From: Sulfurimonas sp. | GTDB taxonomy: Bacteria; Campylobacterota; Campylobacteria; Campylobacterales; Sulfurimonadaceae | Assembly (NCBI GenBank): GCA_027019335.1 | Contig: JALUWV010000093.1 | Coordinates: 1-36,207, forward strand | Direction: 5' to 3' | DNA length: 36,207 nucleotides | In this document: positions 27,896-35,479 of the stretch, piece by piece | Numbering within the stretch: the first letter of the stretch is position 1 | How the letters are laid out: each line of letters starts with the position of its first letter | Made by a program: the position numbers and the translations under genes | Notes under the pieces: generated by a model | Seen by the model: only the letters and a program-made list of their open reading frames with translations | Told to the model about the DNA's origin: nothing | The model's database searches: none

Positions 27896-29011
27896 ATGGA
27901 ATTTATAACACTCTATTTTCAAGCATTGATTGATTTAAGTAACGCTATGGCACCTTACATTTTGTTTGGGCTGATTTTTGCAGGGATTTTACATGAACTT
28001 GTACCTGATACCATTGTTTCAAAGCATTTAGGAAGTAGCTCTGTTCTCTCCGTCATCAAAGCCACACTCTTTGGGATTCCTTTACCTGTCTGTTCTTGTG
28101 GGGTTATCCCTCTTGCAACAAGTATCAAAAAAAGCGGTGCGAGCAATGGTTCAACACTCTCTTTTCTTATTTCAACTCCCATCACTGGGGCAGATTCGAT
28201 TTTAGCAACCTATGGGATGTTTGGCTGGGCTTTCACCATCTATAGAGTGATAAGTTCTATGATTATCTCTATCATTGCTGGGGTAATTGCAAACTTTTAT
28301 GGAGATGAAGAGGTAGCAGAAAAACCAAAACCTGTATTTAGTATGACAGCACCTAAACAAGCAGTAGGCACGATGAGCTTTTCCGCAGTTGCTACTCCAA
28401 AGACAGCAGAAGCGTGTGAGAGTGGGAGTTGCTGCTCTTCATCTGGGAGTTGTGACACACAAACAGGAAGTTGTTCACTCCTTACAAATGCCCTCTCTTA
28501 TGCATTTGGGACACTCCTCAAAGATATAGCTTCACCACTATTTATTGGTTTACTTTTGGGAGCTTTTATTACCGTAGCAATGCCTGATAATTTAAGCGAA
28601 ATTCTCATCGCACATAGTTGGCTCTCTTACATCATCGTTATTGCTATTGCCATTCCGATGTATGTCTGTGCCACCGCTTCTTTGCCAATAGCAGCAGGAC
28701 TTATCCTTGCTGGTGTTGCTCCTGGTGCGGCATTTGTTTTTTTAACAGCAGGTCCTGCGACAAATACTGTGACGATGGGGGTTGTTAAAAAAATGTTAGG
28801 GACGCGTACACTCTATATTTATTTAGGTACTATCATCGTAGGTTCTATTATTTTTGGACTTGGACTTGATATGATTTTACAAGATGTTGATGTCAAAGAG
28901 ATGGTTCACTTAGATGAAAATGCAAGTTTTATCGCTATGGGTTCAAGCCTTGTTTTATGGGCTTTCGTGCTTTACTTTATAGTAAAACCTTATATAAAAA
29001 ATCGATTTTAG
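27896..29011 (+). CDS. SO_0444-family metal permease (putative Cu/Zn or related metal efflux)
   Basis: The 371-residue membrane protein belongs to the permease group that includes ArsP and the SO_0444 type. It carries FGIPLPVCSCGVIPLA with Cys66 and Cys68 in the first half and a second half with PMYVCATASLPIAAGLILAGVAPGAAFVFLTAGPATN. A hydrophilic loop at about residues 137-197 between the halves contains Cys174, 179, 180, 186 and 193, a probable metal-binding patch. GGAAAATC precedes the ATG, 9 nt after metH. The substrate is uncertain: copper/zinc is the family label, and methylated arsenic is the ArsP substrate. It ends 20 bp from the convergent pseH. Confidence 0.85.
   Translation: MEFITLYFQALIDLSNAMAPYILFGLIFAGILHELVPDTIVSKHLGSSSVLSVIKATLFGIPLPVCSCGVIPLATSIKKSGASNGSTLSFLISTPITGADSILATYGMFGWAFTIYRVISSMIISIIAGVIANFYGDEEVAEKPKPVFSMTAPKQAVGTMSFSAVATPKTAEACESGSCCSSSGSCDTQTGSCSLLTNALSYAFGTLLKDIASPLFIGLLLGAFITVAMPDNLSEILIAHSWLSYIIVIAIAIPMYVCATASLPIAAGLILAGVAPGAAFVFLTAGPATNTVTMGVVKKMLGTRTLYIYLGTIIVGSIIFGLGLDMILQDVDVKEMVHLDENASFIAMGSSLVLWAFVLYFIVKPYIKNRF
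28998..29009. repeat. 12-bp palindrome at the permease 3' end
   Basis: AAAATCGATTTT is perfectly self-complementary and overlaps the first base of the permease stop codon, in the 20-bp convergent gap region with pseH. No G+C-rich stem or clear T-tract follows, so terminator function is doubtful. Confidence 0.3.
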
Positions 29012-29031
29012 GTATAATTTTATTATGATTT

Positions 29032-29487
29032 TTAAACTGTTAAAGATGTAGCAGCCGATTCTGTAATCAGCTCCATGTAAAGTATTTTTTTATTGTTTAT
29101 TAACTCTTCTTTGACGAGTATAAAATTATACTTTAAGTATAATTTTATAGCTTTTTCATTATCTTTAAAAACTTTCAAATAAAGATATTTATATTTAAAA
29201 GTTAGTATCTTCTCCATCAAGAAGTTACCCTGAGCATATTTTTTTGGATTTGAATATAATCCTATTTCAGCTTTATTATTTTTTATATTATTAAAATAAA
29301 TCACACCTACATTCTCTACAAGAAAGTATTTATTTTCTTTGTCATTGATTAGACTATCTATAAATTTTAAATGATTTTCAATTGAAATTTTATCTAAAGA
29401 ATACATATTTATTCTTGTCCTGATATTATTGCGCCAATCTAAAACCATTAATTTTTCTTTATAAGTTAAGTTTATAAAGTTTTTCAT
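29032..29487 (-). CDS. pseH: PseH-like GNAT N-acetyltransferase
   Basis: PseH acetylates the 4-amino group of the UDP-linked 4-amino-4,6-dideoxy-L-AltNAc intermediate in pseudaminic acid synthesis. The 151 residues match the family length and layout: an N-terminal LDWRNNIRTRINMYS with the start of a substrate pocket, IGLYSNPKKYAQGNFLMEKIL as the acetyl-CoA loop, and FKDNEKAIKLYLKYNFILVKEE near the end. It overlaps the upstream deacetylase gene by 4 nt and is the last gene of the nine-gene operon. Because a deacetylase directly precedes it, an acyl donor or acceptor different from the standard one is possible. A perfect inverted repeat lies within the coding sequence at 29119-29149. Confidence 0.82.
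   Translation of the reverse strand: MKNFINLTYKEKLMVLDWRNNIRTRINMYSLDKISIENHLKFIDSLINDKENKYFLVENVGVIYFNNIKNNKAEIGLYSNPKKYAQGNFLMEKILTFKYKYLYLKVFKDNEKAIKLYLKYNFILVKEELINNKKILYMELITESAATSLTV
29119..29149. repeat. 31-nt perfect inverted repeat inside pseH
   Basis: The arms at 29119-29133 (TATAAAATTATACTT) and 29135-29149 are perfect 15-bp reverse complements around one central base. They encode KLYLKYNFI-type residues near the C-terminus of PseH. The stem is almost entirely A-T. It could form a hairpin in the last gene of the operon's mRNA. Confidence 0.75.
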
Positions 29488-30164
29488 CTTACTATTCTTA
29501 CACTTTTAAATGCTTCGACATATTTTTTTCCAACTCTCATACCTTGATATTTGGCATTTAACTCAATCCCTTCTAAACTTCTAGGGTGTGGATAACGACA
29601 AAGTTCAGAAGTGTATTTTTTCATTGCTTCTATTTTTAAGTTAATGGTATCACTTATATCAAAAAAAGTATCAGGAGAAAAAGAGAGAGGATAGTTCCAC
29701 TCAGTAGATGAAAGTATCTCAAAGCTATATATCTCTTTTACACATTCATCTTCCATAGGTCTTGTAGCTGTTAAAACTGCTTGATATGTAATGCGATGGT
29801 CTATGTTCAAATCATTTTCAAAATGGGTAAAAATAATATCTGGTTGTACTTCTTTTTTAACTTTTGATATAACTTTTACAATATCAAGTAAATCAACACT
29901 ATCAAATCGATTGTCAGCAAAAGATTCTACAAAAACCTTTTTGATGCCAATAGTATCATTTGCTTTTTGTATCTCAGTATTTAAAACTTCTATCTCTTGC
30001 TTTTTAGATTCAACTACTCTTTGTTCATCTCTACTTGTTTTACCCTCGCCAAGGATTAATGTATAAGCTTCATACCCTTCTTTTATTAGTTTAGCAACTG
30101 TCCCAAAACAACCTAGGACTTCATCATCTGGATGTGAAGCTACTATAAGTATTTTTTTACTCAT
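29484..30164 (-). CDS. PIG-L/LmbE-family N-deacetylase
   Basis: PIG-L enzymes remove N-acetyl groups from sugars or sugar-linked intermediates using zinc. The 226 residues start KKILIVASHPDDEVLGCFGTVAKL, with the zinc-binding SHPDDE at 10-15 (His11, Asp14). The second zinc motif is DLNIDHRITYQAV with His123. The family-typical FTHFENDLNIDHR segment is intact, so activity is likely. It overlaps the amidohydrolase-fold gene upstream and pseH downstream by 4 nt each. In this setting the substrate is probably a nucleotide-linked or free nonulosonic acid or its precursor. Confidence 0.88.
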   Translation of the reverse strand: MSKKILIVASHPDDEVLGCFGTVAKLIKEGYEAYTLILGEGKTSRDEQRVVESKKQEIEVLNTEIQKANDTIGIKKVFVESFADNRFDSVDLLDIVKVISKVKKEVQPDIIFTHFENDLNIDHRITYQAVLTATRPMEDECVKEIYSFEILSSTEWNYPLSFSPDTFFDISDTINLKIEAMKKYTSELCRYPHPRSLEGIELNAKYQGMRVGKKYVEAFKSVRIVR

Positions 30165-30982
30165 ACAAAACTCTGAATATTTTTTGCATTATTAAATAAT
30201 ATATTTTCTATTTCATGAGTAGAAAAGTTATAGTTTTCTAAAAAAGATATAGTTTTAAAAGTACTTTTAGAAATATCAACATAAGGGCTATCCGACCCAT
30301 ACAAAACTCTACTGCTTCCAAGCTTCTTATAAGCATATGCAAAATCTTTTTCAATTGAAGAGTTTAAATAGTATGAGATAGAAAAAGATGTCTCTAAAAA
30401 TATATTTTTTTTCTCATCTGCAAGAAGCATAGCCTCTATAACTCTTGCACCACCAGAATGTAGCAAGATAATAGGTACTTTAGTGATAAAGTCAGAAATA
30501 ATAGAAGCTAGTTTCAAATTATCATAAGTATACATTTTAGATGTTCCATAACTTGTATCTATACAGATAATAATTTCTCTTTTCTCAGCATATTGGCAGA
30601 TTTTTACGATATCTATAAAATCGGTTTTAGAAATTCTTTGATTATAAGAGTGGAATTTTATGCAGTTTATACCATTCTGTATTGCTTTATCTAAATAGTC
30701 CAATACATTTTTTTTTCTAAAATCAATCAACGCACTAAACAGAGAACCTTTAAAGTCATTTTTAACTTGTTTAATAAAATGAGTTAAATCATCTTCAAAA
30801 AAAATATCTTGATTAAAAAGCATGAAATTACCTGCTTTTATAGTGCTTTTAAAATTATCATAGTAATTAGAATAACAATATTCAAGATTTTTTAGTGACA
30901 TTAGATTTTCATTTGAGATGTTATCATTAATATTATTGGTAAGATTACATGGTAAATGTATATTAAAATCAAAAACTTTCAA
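30161..30982 (-). CDS. Amidohydrolase-2-like TIM-barrel hydrolase with altered metal motif
   Basis: The 273-residue protein resembles metal-dependent amidohydrolases or decarboxylases of the ACMSD-like group. Visible landmarks in the expected order are a first-strand motif DFNIH (Asp5, Asn7, His9), IKFHSY (His111), IILLHSGG (His175) and LYGSDSPY (Asp231). The classical first-strand motif is DxHxH, so the first metal His is replaced by Asn. This may mark a mononuclear subtype, a different metal, or weakened activity. It lies 4 nt behind the methyltransferase gene and overlaps the deacetylase gene by 4 nt. The substrate is unknown. Confidence 0.75.
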   Translation of the reverse strand: MKVFDFNIHLPCNLTNNINDNISNENLMSLKNLEYCYSNYYDNFKSTIKAGNFMLFNQDIFFEDDLTHFIKQVKNDFKGSLFSALIDFRKKNVLDYLDKAIQNGINCIKFHSYNQRISKTDFIDIVKICQYAEKREIIICIDTSYGTSKMYTYDNLKLASIISDFITKVPIILLHSGGARVIEAMLLADEKKNIFLETSFSISYYLNSSIEKDFAYAYKKLGSSRVLYGSDSPYVDISKSTFKTISFLENYNFSTHEIENILFNNAKNIQSFV

Positions 30983-30986
30983 CTAC

Positions 30987-31634
30987 TTAATCCCTATATA
31001 TAAATAGCATAAATTCTTTTTGAGGAATGGGTGCATAATTATGTTTTAGAACAACATTATTAGATAATGTAAATGCAAATTTAAGCATTTCTATAGGATT
31101 ATGATAAAAAACAAAATCTTCTTTTTCATAATCCTGAGTAAGATTTGTTGATAAAAAATCAACTATAAGAACATCATTTACCATTGCAAAAGCTTTTTTA
31201 ATAAATAGTTTTGAGTATTCTAAATTATCCATTTTATTTTTTAAATTAAAATTTAAAACTCCAAACATTACTCCAATATCTGCAATATCTGTTTTTTCTG
31301 TATCTATTATATTTTCAACTTGAAATGTTGAAACATCAGTTAAATGATTTTTCTTTGCTTCATTTATCAAATCTGAATTTATATCATAACCTATATAGCT
31401 ATCGAAAGTTATTTTATTTTTAACAATAAAATCTAAATAATCCCCAAAACCACAACCAATATCTAAAATTGATTTACCATTAAACTCTATATTACTATCT
31501 AAAGTCTGCTCAAATCTATACTTTTGCTGTTCTTTTGTACCCCATCCTAATGTTTTTATATCATGACCCATTTGCTTATATCTTGAAGAGTATCTATCTA
31601 TTGTTTGCGTTGATATATCTTTTAAGTTATGCAT
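30987..31634 (-). CDS. Class I SAM-dependent methyltransferase
   Basis: The 215-residue protein has motif I as SILDIGCGFGDYLDF (about 56-69), an acidic YIGYDIN at the end of strand 2, and an NVIDTEKTDIADIGVMFG-like motif region near 110-130. After this comes a VLIVDFLSTN segment, all typical of a Rossmann methyltransferase. The short N-terminal helix KDISTQTIDRYSSRYKQMG may form a cap over the acceptor. It starts one base after the RraA-like gene. In this operon it most likely O- or N-methylates the sugar or its acyl group; the acceptor cannot be told from sequence. Confidence 0.88.
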   Translation of the reverse strand: MHNLKDISTQTIDRYSSRYKQMGHDIKTLGWGTKEQQKYRFEQTLDSNIEFNGKSILDIGCGFGDYLDFIVKNKITFDSYIGYDINSDLINEAKKNHLTDVSTFQVENIIDTEKTDIADIGVMFGVLNFNLKNKMDNLEYSKLFIKKAFAMVNDVLIVDFLSTNLTQDYEKEDFVFYHNPIEMLKFAFTLSNNVVLKHNYAPIPQKEFMLFIYRD

Positions 31635-31635
31635 T

Positions 31636-32352
31636 TTATTTCCTTAAATCTTGAAAATCACTTTCAAAATTTTGTAATTTATCTCTTAAAGTTTTAGGTA
31701 AAATTTCTTTTTCATTGTCTAAATACTGCTTTAAACATATCGTTTCATAGGTACTCATTTTTAATGTATCTATACAAAAATACCATATATCTTCTTGAAG
31801 TTCAATAAACTCAAGTCTTTTAAGAAAATTTTTATTTATTGCTTTGTTTTTAATCAAAGTACAGCCAGAATCATCAGCAACAATAATTGAATTTTGAAAC
31901 ATTTTCTTTCTTTCTTTAATTACTTTTTCTATACTTTCCTCCAAAAAAACTTTTTCATTATAGCATCCTAATGGTGTATATCCTAAAGACCATATAGCAT
32001 AATCTTCTTTTTTTAATCTATGAACATCCCTTACTAAACCATTTATAATAATTGCTTTTGCATTTTTATACAACATAATATATTTTGATACGATATCCCC
32101 TAACACTGCTCTGTCTTTACAGTTAAAAGTATCTACAAATATAATTTTATCTTCTTTTATATTTTCAATTTGTTTATGCAACTCCCAATTTGAATTATTA
32201 TATGCAAAAATATATTCAACTTCTCCCACAACAAAATGCCCGTTATTTAATGGTTTTAATCCATCAAGCACACCATTTTTTGCAAGTGCATCTGAAATCT
32301 CAACACTTGATATCTTATTTTTATCTATGTAGTGCAAAATTTTATTTTTCAT
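31636..32352 (-). CDS. RraA/HMG-aldolase-fold protein
   Basis: The 238 residues fit the RraA-like family that includes 4-hydroxy-4-methyl-2-oxoglutarate (HMG) aldolases and oxaloacetate decarboxylases. The metal-aldolase pattern is visible: a glycine turn with LGDIVSKYIMLYKNAKAIIINGLVRDV, with Arg108 and Asp109 in the GxxRD motif. Downstream is LGYTPLG. The RNase E regulator RraA itself lacks the catalytic residues; these are present here, so a pyruvate-type aldolase or decarboxylase is favoured over an RNA regulator. A C-terminal extension of about 60 residues is unusual. It overlaps the ATP-grasp gene by 11 nt and is one base from the methyltransferase gene. Confidence 0.72.
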   Translation of the reverse strand: MKNKILHYIDKNKISSVEISDALAKNGVLDGLKPLNNGHFVVGEVEYIFAYNNSNWELHKQIENIKEDKIIFVDTFNCKDRAVLGDIVSKYIMLYKNAKAIIINGLVRDVHRLKKEDYAIWSLGYTPLGCYNEKVFLEESIEKVIKERKKMFQNSIIVADDSGCTLIKNKAINKNFLKRLEFIELQEDIWYFCIDTLKMSTYETICLKQYLDNEKEILPKTLRDKLQNFESDFQDLRK

Positions 32353-33526
32353 AAATCACCTTTATATTTTTTTCTATTACTTTATTTATGTCAATAAATT
32401 CATTACTTGCAATCACAAAACCATGTCTATCTGCATCTGTTGTTATGTTTGATATGGTGTCACCATTATTAATCAATAGTCGTAATTTTAATACTTCTTC
32501 TTTTTTTGAAAAATCTTCAACACCATCAATCCTTTTTATTTTTCCTTTGTTTAGATTGAAAAATTTTAAAATAGTTTTATTTTTAGCAATATTGTTTTTA
32601 AAAAAACTTTTATTTATTTCTAATACATCACAGATGTATTGTTCAACTAAGTTGATTCTAGATACATGAGGTACAATAATAGCAGAAGTATATACTCCAC
32701 CTCCTCTATTAGCACTTTCAATTAAATAAATTTCATTATCTTTTGTAACCATATATTCACTATGAATCATTCCAAAAGTATAGCCCAATGCACTATTGAT
32801 ATTTTCGTTAGTTTTACTAATCTTATCATAAATATCTTTATCAAATTTGGCAGGATATTGTATTTCAATAGCAACTTGTGTATCTTTAGAAGCAAGAATT
32901 TTATTGGCTATTGCTAAAGATTTTACTCCATATTTTTTAAATGCATAACCATCAACAGTAATATGTTCTCCATCTATAAACTTCTCAACAATTACCAATC
33001 TTGAGTGTGAATTTATAAGTGCATCTATATAAGCATCTTCAATTTCATCTTTTGATGAAATTTTATTTACTCCAAAACTACCTCTATTATCTACAGGCTT
33101 TACAATAATTGGAAAATCAACATTTTTACAAAATTCATATATATCATTTATTGAAGTTACTAATGCAAATTCGGGTACTAGAAGATTTGCTTCTTTTGCC
33201 TTTAATCTTTGAAGATATTTATTTGTAGCTATTTGAGCTTCTTTGATTCTTGGTCCGGGTAAATTTAAACTTTCAGATACAAGAGCTTGTGCAAAGTAGC
33301 TATAATCACATTCATCAGATATTACAGCATCTATATTTATCTTTTTTGCATAATTAAGAATTTTTTCTAAATTTCTTATATCTGTAATCAATACATCTTT
33401 ATATTTTGGTTTTTTGTAATAATCTAAATTATAATGTATTCCATAAATTTCAACATTATATTCTTCAAGTTTATCTAGTAATGGTTCTTGTTCCCATCCT
33501 AAGTTAATCACTAATACCTTTTTCAT
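32342..33526 (-). CDS. ATP-grasp ligase
   Basis: The 394-residue protein has a pre-ATP-grasp Rossmann-like domain (about 1-110; KVLVINLGWEQEPLLDKL) and an ATP-grasp domain. Nucleotide-binding segments FPIIVKPVDNRGSFGVNKI and RLVIVEKFIDGEHITVDGYA, plus the metal-site YLIESANRGGG, are in the expected order. Such enzymes activate a carboxylate as acyl phosphate and join it to an amine, thiol or other nucleophile. Next to a deacetylase it could attach a carboxylic acid or amino acid to a freed amine of the sugar. It starts one base after the NeuB-family gene and overlaps the RraA-like gene by 11 nt. Confidence 0.85.
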   Translation of the reverse strand: MKKVLVINLGWEQEPLLDKLEEYNVEIYGIHYNLDYYKKPKYKDVLITDIRNLEKILNYAKKINIDAVISDECDYSYFAQALVSESLNLPGPRIKEAQIATNKYLQRLKAKEANLLVPEFALVTSINDIYEFCKNVDFPIIVKPVDNRGSFGVNKISSKDEIEDAYIDALINSHSRLVIVEKFIDGEHITVDGYAFKKYGVKSLAIANKILASKDTQVAIEIQYPAKFDKDIYDKISKTNENINSALGYTFGMIHSEYMVTKDNEIYLIESANRGGGVYTSAIIVPHVSRINLVEQYICDVLEINKSFFKNNIAKNKTILKFFNLNKGKIKRIDGVEDFSKKEEVLKLRLLINNGDTISNITTDADRHGFVIASNEFIDINKVIEKNIKVIYEK

Positions 33527-33527
33527 T

Positions 33528-34535
33528 TTAACATTTCCCTCTTAGCATATCCCATTTTAACAATTCACCTTTAGATATATTTGAATTACTTTTCATATTT
33601 TTTATAATAAATTCCATCTGCTTACAATCTATACCGTTATAATCTCTTTTAAATTCAAAATCATTTTCATTGAAGCTTTCATTATCTTTTTTAGCCTTTT
33701 TTAATACTAATCTATATAAAATACTATCTTTAAAATGTTGTTCTTCTATTTCCAGTTCTATTCTGCTTTTACTTTTAAGTGCTTGTTCTATCGCTCTTAT
33801 ACCAGTAACCATATTTTTAAATTCATCTGGAAGTATTGATATAGCAGCATCTGGAATTGGTAAATTTTTATCAGTTGTGAAATGCCTTTCTATTATTTGA
33901 GCTCCCAATGTTACAGCAGATAATGAAGTGTATATTCCATCTGTATGGTCTGAATAGCCTATAGTTTTGTTAAACATACTTTTATATACTTCTATAAGGT
34001 GTAAATTTGCTTTATCATAAGGTGTGGGATATAGGCTATTACAATGAAAAATTGCAAAATTATCATGATTATATTTTGCAAATTTTTTTACTACTTCTTC
34101 TAGTTCACTATAAGAGACTATCCCTGTTGATATTAAAGTTGGTTTTTTTAGTTTGATAACTGCATCTACAAGTTGTGGGAAGGTACCTATTTGAGCAGAT
34201 GCTAGTTTATAGAGTTTTACATCTATATCTTCTAAAATATCGATAGCTTTTAAATATGTAGGAGATGAAAAAAATGTAATATCATTTGTATCACAATAAC
34301 TTTTTAAATCATAATGCCACCGTTCTAAAAGATCAATTTTTGAATGTAATTTTTTCATTTTTTGAGAAGGATTATGATATAACTCATTGACATTAATAGA
34401 TTGAAACTTTACTGCATCCGCACCAGACTCTTTTGCAGCGATTATCATCTCTTTTGCTAAATTTAAGCTTTGATTATGATTTGAGCCAATTTCTGCGATT
34501 ATATATGTTTTTTCTAAAGCATTAAAATTTAACAT
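33528..34535 (-). CDS. NeuB-family nonulosonic acid synthase (PEP-condensing)
   Basis: NeuB-type enzymes condense phosphoenolpyruvate with a six-carbon aldose to make a nine-carbon sugar acid; members include NeuB, LegI and PseI. The 335 residues have the TIM-barrel landmarks YIIAEIGSNHNQSL near residue 11, ADAVKFQS, TFFSSPTYLKA, VKLYKLASAQ, PTLISTGI, IFHCNSLYPTP, KTIGYSDHTDG and ERHFTTDK. A C-terminal domain of about 55 residues resembles a divergent antifreeze-like SAF domain (ending ISKGELLKWDML). It is less like Campylobacter PseI, whose first motif reads ELSANHAGS. It could be a PseI variant or a paralogue with another acceptor. It overlaps pseG by 7 nt and abuts the ATP-grasp gene. Confidence 0.85.
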   Translation of the reverse strand: MLNFNALEKTYIIAEIGSNHNQSLNLAKEMIIAAKESGADAVKFQSINVNELYHNPSQKMKKLHSKIDLLERWHYDLKSYCDTNDITFFSSPTYLKAIDILEDIDVKLYKLASAQIGTFPQLVDAVIKLKKPTLISTGIVSYSELEEVVKKFAKYNHDNFAIFHCNSLYPTPYDKANLHLIEVYKSMFNKTIGYSDHTDGIYTSLSAVTLGAQIIERHFTTDKNLPIPDAAISILPDEFKNMVTGIRAIEQALKSKSRIELEIEEQHFKDSILYRLVLKKAKKDNESFNENDFEFKRDYNGIDCKQMEFIIKNMKSNSNISKGELLKWDMLRGKC

Positions 34536-35479
34536 TTTTCAGATATCCTTTTAATTTTTCTTCTATACTTACTTAAATTGTCATCTAAGTATAGTATATT
34601 TTTATAAAGTTTTTTACAATTAAATTTTTTCATAGTAATGAGTTTCTTTTTCTTAAAATATTTATAAATATCTTTTTGATCATTTCCTGTTAAAATAGAG
34701 ATAAATGGTAATTGCATATATAAAACTTCATGTGAAATTACACTTGGAGAAATAATTGCCATATCACTAATATGCATCAATTTAGCAATATTATTTGTAT
34801 TAATATATAAGGTCATATTATTATTTATTGAAACAAAATATTTTAATTGGTTTAAATTTTTATTTGATGTTGTTGTAACAATATTGACATTATATATCTT
34901 TGGAATACATTTTAATATTTTCATAGTTATATTAGAGTGATCACTGCCACCCATAGCTACAAAAATAGTTTTTTTATCATGTTTATAAATTTTTCTTTTT
35001 ATAAATTTTTCTTTGATAAATTCATCTCTAATAAGAGTATATTTAGACCCACATTTAAGTTTGCATTCACTTGGAACTAAACTTTTATACTTTTTTTTAT
35101 CACAACTAATATTATGGTTGAGAAGTATATCACAATAATGTTTTTCATAAGTATCATCTAAAACCATCATTTGCAAGGTTAGATTCTTTTTTTTTAGTTT
35201 CTTTTCAAATTTATAGTCAATTCCATAATGGTCAATTATCAACAAATCTATCTTTAGTTTTAGTATAATTTCATTTAATTCTTGTATATTATTTGATTTT
35301 AAAATGATAGTTTTATAACCAGATTCCTCGATTTTATAGTTTATATTACCTTGTAGATTTTGTATTGCAAATATACTATTATGACCTTTCTGAAAATATT
35401 GAGAAGCCAAAACTAAATCTCTCATAATATGCCCTGTCCCTATACTAGATGAGGAGTCTGCACGAAATAAAATATTCAT
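34529..35479 (-). CDS. pseG: PseG-type UDP-sugar hydrolase of pseudaminic acid synthesis
   Basis: PseG removes UDP from UDP-2,4-diacetamido-2,4,6-trideoxy-beta-L-altropyranose, giving the free sugar used by the synthase. The 316 residues begin ILFRADSSSSIGTGHIMRDLVLASQY, with the catalytic-region His17 in the GxGHxxR motif. They contain LLIIDHYGID, VLDDTYEKHYCDILLNHN and TIFVAMGGSD in the same order as Campylobacter PseG, and a long Lys-rich C-terminal region (YFKKKKL, KKLYKNI). One sampled 60-base line (34861-34920) is 18% G+C, far lower than the neighbouring pseF gene. It overlaps pseF by 4 nt (ATGA). Confidence 0.88.
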   Translation of the reverse strand: MNILFRADSSSSIGTGHIMRDLVLASQYFQKGHNSIFAIQNLQGNINYKIEESGYKTIILKSNNIQELNEIILKLKIDLLIIDHYGIDYKFEKKLKKKNLTLQMMVLDDTYEKHYCDILLNHNISCDKKKYKSLVPSECKLKCGSKYTLIRDEFIKEKFIKRKIYKHDKKTIFVAMGGSDHSNITMKILKCIPKIYNVNIVTTTSNKNLNQLKYFVSINNNMTLYINTNNIAKLMHISDMAIISPSVISHEVLYMQLPFISILTGNDQKDIYKYFKKKKLITMKKFNCKKLYKNILYLDDNLSKYRRKIKRISEKC

